Source of the DNA: an uncultured Collinsella sp.
GTDB lineage: Bacteria; Actinomycetota; Coriobacteriia; Coriobacteriales; Coriobacteriaceae
Direction: 5' to 3'
Length of the DNA: 9,928 nt
NCBI GenBank assembly: GCA_905207425.1
Contig: CAJLLB010000071.1
Coordinates: forward strand, 1-9,928
Made by a program: the position numbers and the translations under genes. Of this stretch, positions 6,773-9,928 are shown in pieces. The notes beneath the pieces were generated by a model, which saw only the letters and a list, made by a program, of their open reading frames with translations, was not told the origin of the DNA and did not search any database. Position 1 is the stretch's first letter. Every line of letters starts with the position of its first letter.

Positions 6773-7138
6773 TTAGTCCTCGGCAAGACTATCGAGGATG
6801 CTGCGCATGATGGACACTAGGATGCTGCCCATAAAGGCCGAGCCAAAGCCGGCGATGGAGATGCCGACGCCCAACAGGTTGACCGACAGGTAGCTGGCGA
6901 GCTCCAGCATAAAGCTGTTGAGCACGAGCTGGAAAATGCCGAGCGTAATGATCGTGAGCGGCAGTGAGATGACCGTGAGGAACGGTTTGACGAACGAATC
7001 GACGATGTTGAGGAACAGTCCCACAAAGGCAAAGCAGACCCAGGCCTCGGCAAAACCGAAGGGTTGGATGCCGGGGACGAGGAACGTGGCGATCGCGATG
7101 GCGATCGAGGTGAAGAGCCAGTTAAGCATAAAGCGCAT
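6773..7138 (-). CDS. Small four-helix membrane protein, PF04020 type (phage-holin-4-2-like, DUF360)
   Basis: A 121-aa strongly hydrophobic protein. Likely membrane helices are at about 5-22, 31-47, 55-80 and 93-113. The family pattern is present: N44 in GLFLNIVDSFVKP, K51-P52, the LP pair at 59-60, TLG (65-67) and N74 in LVLNSFMLELAS. PF04020 proteins are called holin-like by database name, but most are ordinary chromosomal inner-membrane proteins of unknown function, and nothing phage-like surrounds this one. AAAGGA lies about 8 nt before the ATG on the minus strand. It is monocistronic, ending at the bidirectional hairpin. I could not pick a confident promoter in the 7139-7326 upstream stretch, which is GC-rich and contains the palindrome TGGGCGCCCA (7232-7241). 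Confidence 0.85.
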   Translation of the reverse strand: MRFMLNWLFTSIAIAIATFLVPGIQPFGFAEAWVCFAFVGLFLNIVDSFVKPFLTVISLPLTIITLGIFQLVLNSFMLELASYLSVNLLGVGISIAGFGSAFMGSILVSIMRSILDSLAED

Positions 7139-7326
7139 GGCGTGAATCCTTTCTTGCGCCGGGGTTGCTGGCGTCGCGTGAAGCGGCTTGCGGCGGCGAC
7201 TTGGATGGTTGCGCGGGCGCGCCGCGGTGTTTGGGCGCCCATTGTCTCAAATATTCGTGGAGCTTACGTGCGCATTCGGTTTCTAAACGGCGTTCGTCCT
7301 GAAAAACGTGCCGCTGACAGAGAGTC

Positions 7327-7463
7327 TTGTCACTTTAGTTTGGTGGTGTGCTACACTGCTACGGGCAAATGGCCCATGCATAGTTTTATTGCATATTTAC
7401 GGGCGAACGATGCCCGATGTCAGTATCAACTTCGATGCCTTTTGGCGGGTTTGGCGGTGATCG
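7327..7463 (+). promoter_or_regulatory. Promoter and structured leader of the yerC-type gene
   Basis: TTGTCA (7327-7332) and an extended -10, TGC-TACACT (7349-7357), lie 19 bp apart, which puts the transcript start near 7364. The leader of about 100 nt holds three small hairpins: GGGC/GCCC just after the start; ATGCA/TGCAT around 7377-7395; and CGGGC (7400-7404) with GCCCG (7412-7416). It also contains a 16-codon open frame described separately. There is no poly-T terminator in the leader, so classical attenuation by termination is not supported. Confidence 0.55.
7410..7460 (+). other. Possible 16-aa leader peptide with two Trp codons before yerC
   Basis: An ATG at 7410 opens a frame encoding MPDVSINFDAFWRVWR, ending at TGA 7458-7460. 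That is 3 nt before, and in the same frame as, the yerC-type start at 7464. Two of the last five residues are Trp, and the downstream protein belongs to the Trp-repressor superfamily. The ribosome-binding site is poor (only GGGCGAA nearby), and a frame this short can arise by chance. Confidence 0.22.
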
Positions 7464-7763
7464 ATGAATATCGAGAACATGTTTGACAAGCCTGATGTCA
7501 AGCAGCTGGTCCACGCATTTAGTCTTTTGGACGACGAGAACGATATCCAGGCGTTTTTAACCGATATCTGCACGCCGCGCGAGATTTGCGATTTATCGCA
7601 ACGCCTGCAGGTCGCGCGCTATCTGGATGAGGGCGAGCCCTATGTTGAGGTTCAGGCCCGCACCGGCGCTTCGTCCACCACGGTGAGCCGCGTGTCCAAG
7701 GCGCTTAATGGCGAGTACGGTGGCTATCGCAAGATCCTCATCAAACTGGAGGATGGCGAGTAG
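7464..7763 (+). CDS. yerC: YerC/YecD family TrpR-superfamily DNA-binding protein
   Basis: A 99-aa all-helical protein of the TrpR-related YerC/YecD family; length and pattern are typical. Residues 38-53 (PREICDLSQRLQVARY) are the conserved family helix. The helix-turn-helix spans about 58-82, with VEVQARTGASSTTVSRVSKA and the closing YGGYRK characteristic of the family. Members bind DNA as dimers; they resemble the tryptophan repressor in fold, but I know of no demonstrated tryptophan binding, and the regulon is undefined. The start at 7464 is preceded by only a weak GGTGA at 3 nt spacing, so initiation may depend on translation of the leader frame upstream. It has its own promoter and ends at a UUCG-loop terminator, so it is probably not co-transcribed with the AddB-like gene. 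Confidence 0.9.
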   Translation: MNIENMFDKPDVKQLVHAFSLLDDENDIQAFLTDICTPREICDLSQRLQVARYLDEGEPYVEVQARTGASSTTVSRVSKALNGEYGGYRKILIKLEDGE

Positions 7764-7789
7764 GCCAGCGGCAAAAACGAATTGCGCAG

Positions 7790-7815
7790 AACCGTCCCTT
7801 CGGGGGCGGTTTTTT
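7790..7815 (+). terminator. Intrinsic terminator with UUCG tetraloop after yerC
   Basis: AACCGTCCC (7790-7798) pairs with GGGGCGGTT (7803-7811), one G-U pair, around the stable C(TTCG)G tetraloop. T residues run 7810-7815. The last two Ts are also the first bases of the large inverted repeat that follows. Confidence 0.92.
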
Positions 7816-7900
7816 GATCCCTTGGGGACGGAGGAAAACGGATCACCGGGTTAGACTAGCCCCCTCTGTGATCCGTTTTCCTCCGTCCCCAAGGAATCAA
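7814..7900. repeat. 87-bp near-perfect inverted repeat (REP/MITE-like hairpin)
   Basis: Two 33-nt arms, 7814-7846 and 7868-7900, are reverse complements with a single mismatch (C7819 opposite A7895). The 21-nt centre contains a further 6-bp stem, GGGTTA (7848-7853) with TAGCCC (7857-7862), so the whole element folds into one long hairpin. The arms contain TTGGGGACGG and its complement. Position is intergenic, between the yerC terminator and the AddB-like gene. It is far larger than a terminator and lacks a clean T tract after the second arm. It resembles a bacterial interspersed palindromic or MITE element. The stem arms include a conserved-looking GGGGAC core similar in spirit to REP sequences moved by RAYT (Y1-type) transposases, but no transposase is present here. 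Confidence 0.7.
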
Positions 7901-7983
7901 ATCTGTTGGCGTGGGGCAAATCTGTCCGCATGGGCGGGTAGGATGGATGCATTGATTATTGCGAACAGTTTGAGCGGAGGACC

Positions 7984-9928
7984 ATGCCTGTTCGAATCTA
8001 TACCACCAATGCCGGCACGGATTTGAGCGATGCCGAGTCGGCGCTGCTTGCCGACCTTGTTGACTGCCACGGACGTGCCGTTTTGCTGGCGCCCTCGTTT
8101 GCCGAGCTCGACCTGTGCCGTCACGATGCTGCGGTTGCTGGCGCCTCGCTGGGCGTTGACTACAAAACCCCCGCATCGTGGCTTCGTTCGCTGTGGGAGC
8201 TTATGGGCGATGGCCGCAGCTTCGTCGACAACATGCAGCGCCAGATGCTGTTCTCGGACATGATCGCCCGTCGCGACGATGCCGGCCTGCAGCCGCTTTC
8301 GCGCAGTCAAGGCACGGTGCGCATGCTCGCGCGCATGGCCCGCGATGTGCTGCCGGGCGTAGCGGGAACGGGTGCCGAGCGTTGCTGCGGCGACGTTTGC
8401 CAGCCCGATCCCAAAAGCGACGCCGAGGCTCGCGTGTTCGAGCTGTTGAGTGCCTACGCGGGCGGCTTGGACCGTCGAGGCATGGTCGAGCCCTGCGAGG
8501 CGGCTGACCTTATGGCCGAGGTGCTGGCCGACAACCTACCGGCGTGCGCCCGCGCGGTATGTGTGCGCGGTATCACGTCGTTTATGCACGGCCTGCTCGA
8601 GTTGCTGTCCGCCGTGGCAAACAACGGGGGAGAGGTCGTTGTGCTGCTTGCCCGCGAGCAGGCGGCAATGCGCGAGGATCTGGCTGCCGCCTTTGATGCC
8701 CGCGGGGTGCTGTTTGAGGCTGCGCCGCGGGGGGAGGGTGCCGCCACGCCCCAGACTGCCTCCAAGTCCGTCGCTCAGCCCGCCTTTGTAGAGGTTGCCG
8801 GCCCTCACGCCCGCGCCCACGCCTATGTGGATGCAATCGATAGGCTGGTAAAAACGTGTGAGGACGCCGCGGTCGACGGCGGTGTCACGGCGTCCGCGGA
8901 CCCCGTGCGTGTGCTCATGGTGTCTGCCCGGGCGCCCCAGCTGTTTGGTGAACTCGCTGCCCGTTTGGCGGCGCGTCATATTGCGGCCGAGACAACCGAG
9001 TTCACGGCGTTTTCCCAATCCATCGCGGGCAGGCAGTTCACGGCGCTCGCCAATCTGATCGAGCGCATGAAGGCCGCCGATGAGGGCACCGCCTCTAAGA
9101 CCGAGTGGTGGCCCGCGCCGGAGCTTACCGACTGGATTTACAGTCCGCTTTCGGGTGCCGATGCCGCCAGCGCGCGCACCTTCGACAAGAACATGCGCCT
9201 GTCGCGCGGCAAGACCACCACGGCCGTCAAGAGCCTGCTGCAGAGCGTGCAGGGCCAGGTCAGGGGCACGCGCAAGGCGGCGAGCGATGAGAACTGGTTT
9301 AAGAACGTGCCGTGCGTGGTCTCGGACGTGTTCCAAGCGCTGTGGCGCGACAAACCCGTGACGGCGCTCAAGGCCATGCTCGCCGTCGCCGAGGCGTTGC
9401 CCGATCGCGCCCTTGGAGGCCTTGACGGTCAGGCTCGTCGCCAGGCGGAGACCGCCCTGCTGCGACATGCCATCGACATCCTTATGAACGATGCCCGTAC
9501 GCTCGACGTGTCGCAGGCCGCGACCGTGCCCGTGCTCGACGACGTCCGCACCAAGGTGGACAAGCGCAGCACCGCATACGATTACGAGACCTACGAGGTC
9601 GACCGCGCGCCGCGCGCCCAGGTGCGCTTTGCGTCGCTTGCCGATGCGGCAGCCCTGCGCCCCGATAGCTACGATGCCGTGCTGTTTGCCGACGTCGATC
9701 TGGACAGTTATCCGCTCTCACACGAGGAGGGACCGCTGGCCACGCTGACGGCCAAGCTGGGGCGCAGCGGCGTGACGCTTGAGCCCGCGGCCCTGCTGCG
9801 CGTGCGCTTTGGCCGCGCGATGCAGGCCGCGCGCGGCCCCGTTGTGCTCGCCCGCGTGACCCACGATCGCCAGGCACGCGAGTGCTATCCGGCTGCCGTG
9901 TGGACCGAATTGCGGGCGCATGCCGAGG
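7984..9928 (+). CDS. AddB-like helicase/nuclease subunit (RexB/AddB family), N-terminal part, runs off the window
   Basis: The frame is open without a stop from ATG 7984 to the window end (648 codons); the rest lies outside. GGAGG (7976-7980) lies only 3 nt before the ATG. A weak -10-like TAGGAT is at 7939-7944. It resembles the AddB/RexB subunit of the AddAB recombination nuclease, which processes double-strand breaks to load RecA. Supporting features are RAVLLAPSFAEL near residue 31, the block VCVRGITSFMHGLLELL (192-208), which matches the family's 'GF-T-F---ElEll' strand-helix, and AVLFADVDLDSYPL (565-578) at the place of the helicase 'GLNEG-FP' motif. A PD-(D/E)XK nuclease domain and Fe-S cysteines would be expected beyond the edge. 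No Walker A GxxGxGKT is visible at the N terminus, as in RexB-type subunits. addA would be expected next. The family call rests on weak motifs; the gene itself is certain. Confidence 0.65.
   Translation, partial: MPVRIYTTNAGTDLSDAESALLADLVDCHGRAVLLAPSFAELDLCRHDAAVAGASLGVDYKTPASWLRSLWELMGDGRSFVDNMQRQMLFSDMIARRDDAGLQPLSRSQGTVRMLARMARDVLPGVAGTGAERCCGDVCQPDPKSDAEARVFELLSAYAGGLDRRGMVEPCEAADLMAEVLADNLPACARAVCVRGITSFMHGLLELLSAVANNGGEVVVLLAREQAAMREDLAAAFDARGVLFEAAPRGEGAATPQTASKSVAQPAFVEVAGPHARAHAYVDAIDRLVKTCEDAAVDGGVTASADPVRVLMVSARAPQLFGELAARLAARHIAAETTEFTAFSQSIAGRQFTALANLIERMKAADEGTASKTEWWPAPELTDWIYSPLSGADAASARTFDKNMRLSRGKTTTAVKSLLQSVQGQVRGTRKAASDENWFKNVPCVVSDVFQALWRDKPVTALKAMLAVAEALPDRALGGLDGQARRQAETALLRHAIDILMNDARTLDVSQAATVPVLDDVRTKVDKRSTAYDYETYEVDRAPRAQVRFASLADAAALRPDSYDAVLFADVDLDSYPLSHEEGPLATLTAKLGRSGVTLEPAALLRVRFGRAMQAARGPVVLARVTHDRQARECYPAAVWTELRAHAE

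Noticed and set aside
6773..7138. Phage holin suggesting a prophage
   Set aside because: The PF04020 family name is historical. No lysis, structural, integrase or attachment-site features are nearby, and the gene lies among housekeeping genes.
7368..7463. Riboswitch or T-box in the yerC leader
   Set aside because: The leader is about 100 nt with three small stems only. There is no T-box sequence, no known aptamer pattern and no terminator/anti-terminator pair.
8536..9468. A 310-codon minus-strand frame opposite the AddB-like gene
   Set aside because: The plus-strand frame is open for 648 codons with a GGAGG site and better composition; the minus-strand frame is a GC-driven shadow.

Overview
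This is a high-GC bacterial chromosomal window of mostly housekeeping genes. Gene content, codon use and protein character fit the Coriobacteriia, most likely a gut Collinsella. That assignment rests on recognition and was not computed.

Layout, left to right. (1) The 3' part of an iron-dependent alcohol dehydrogenase of the FucO (lactaldehyde reductase) type, closed by a strong terminator at 616-647. (2) A roughly 500-nt stretch with no convincing gene. It holds a 235-bp segment bounded by imperfect inverted repeats (722-956) that looks like a small non-autonomous repeat element. (3) An M42-family metallo-aminopeptidase (1166-2209) with its own terminator. (4) After an AT-rich, palindrome-bearing promoter region, a 457-aa protein joining an N-terminal helix-turn-helix to a HipA-like kinase (2348-3721). 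It converges tail to tail with mnmA, with only 8 nt between the stop codons. (5) A sulfur block: mnmA (tRNA 2-thiouridylase, minus) and cysK (cysteine synthase, minus), with a divergent Rrf2/IscR-type regulator (plus). The cysK promoter carries two nested, almost concentric dyads around its -10 box, a good candidate operator. (6) A bidirectional terminator, then a small four-helix membrane protein (PF04020 type, minus). (7) A yerC/TrpR-superfamily regulator (plus) with a well-formed promoter, a 100-nt leader and a possible Trp-containing leader peptide. (8) A UUCG-loop terminator, an 87-bp near-perfect inverted repeat, and the start of a large AddB-like helicase/nuclease subunit (7984 to the window edge, 648 codons visible, no in-frame stop).

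How the genes work together: CysK makes cysteine, whose sulfur reaches MnmA through a cysteine desulfurase that is not in this window. The cysteine-rich Rrf2 regulator next door is the natural candidate to control cysK in response to Fe-S or cysteine status. The HTH-kinase fusion is the least conventional gene. The two repeat elements (722-956 and 7814-7900, with a short motif copy near 6638-6668) are the main non-genic structures. No CRISPR array, tRNA, rRNA, insertion sequence or prophage module was seen.
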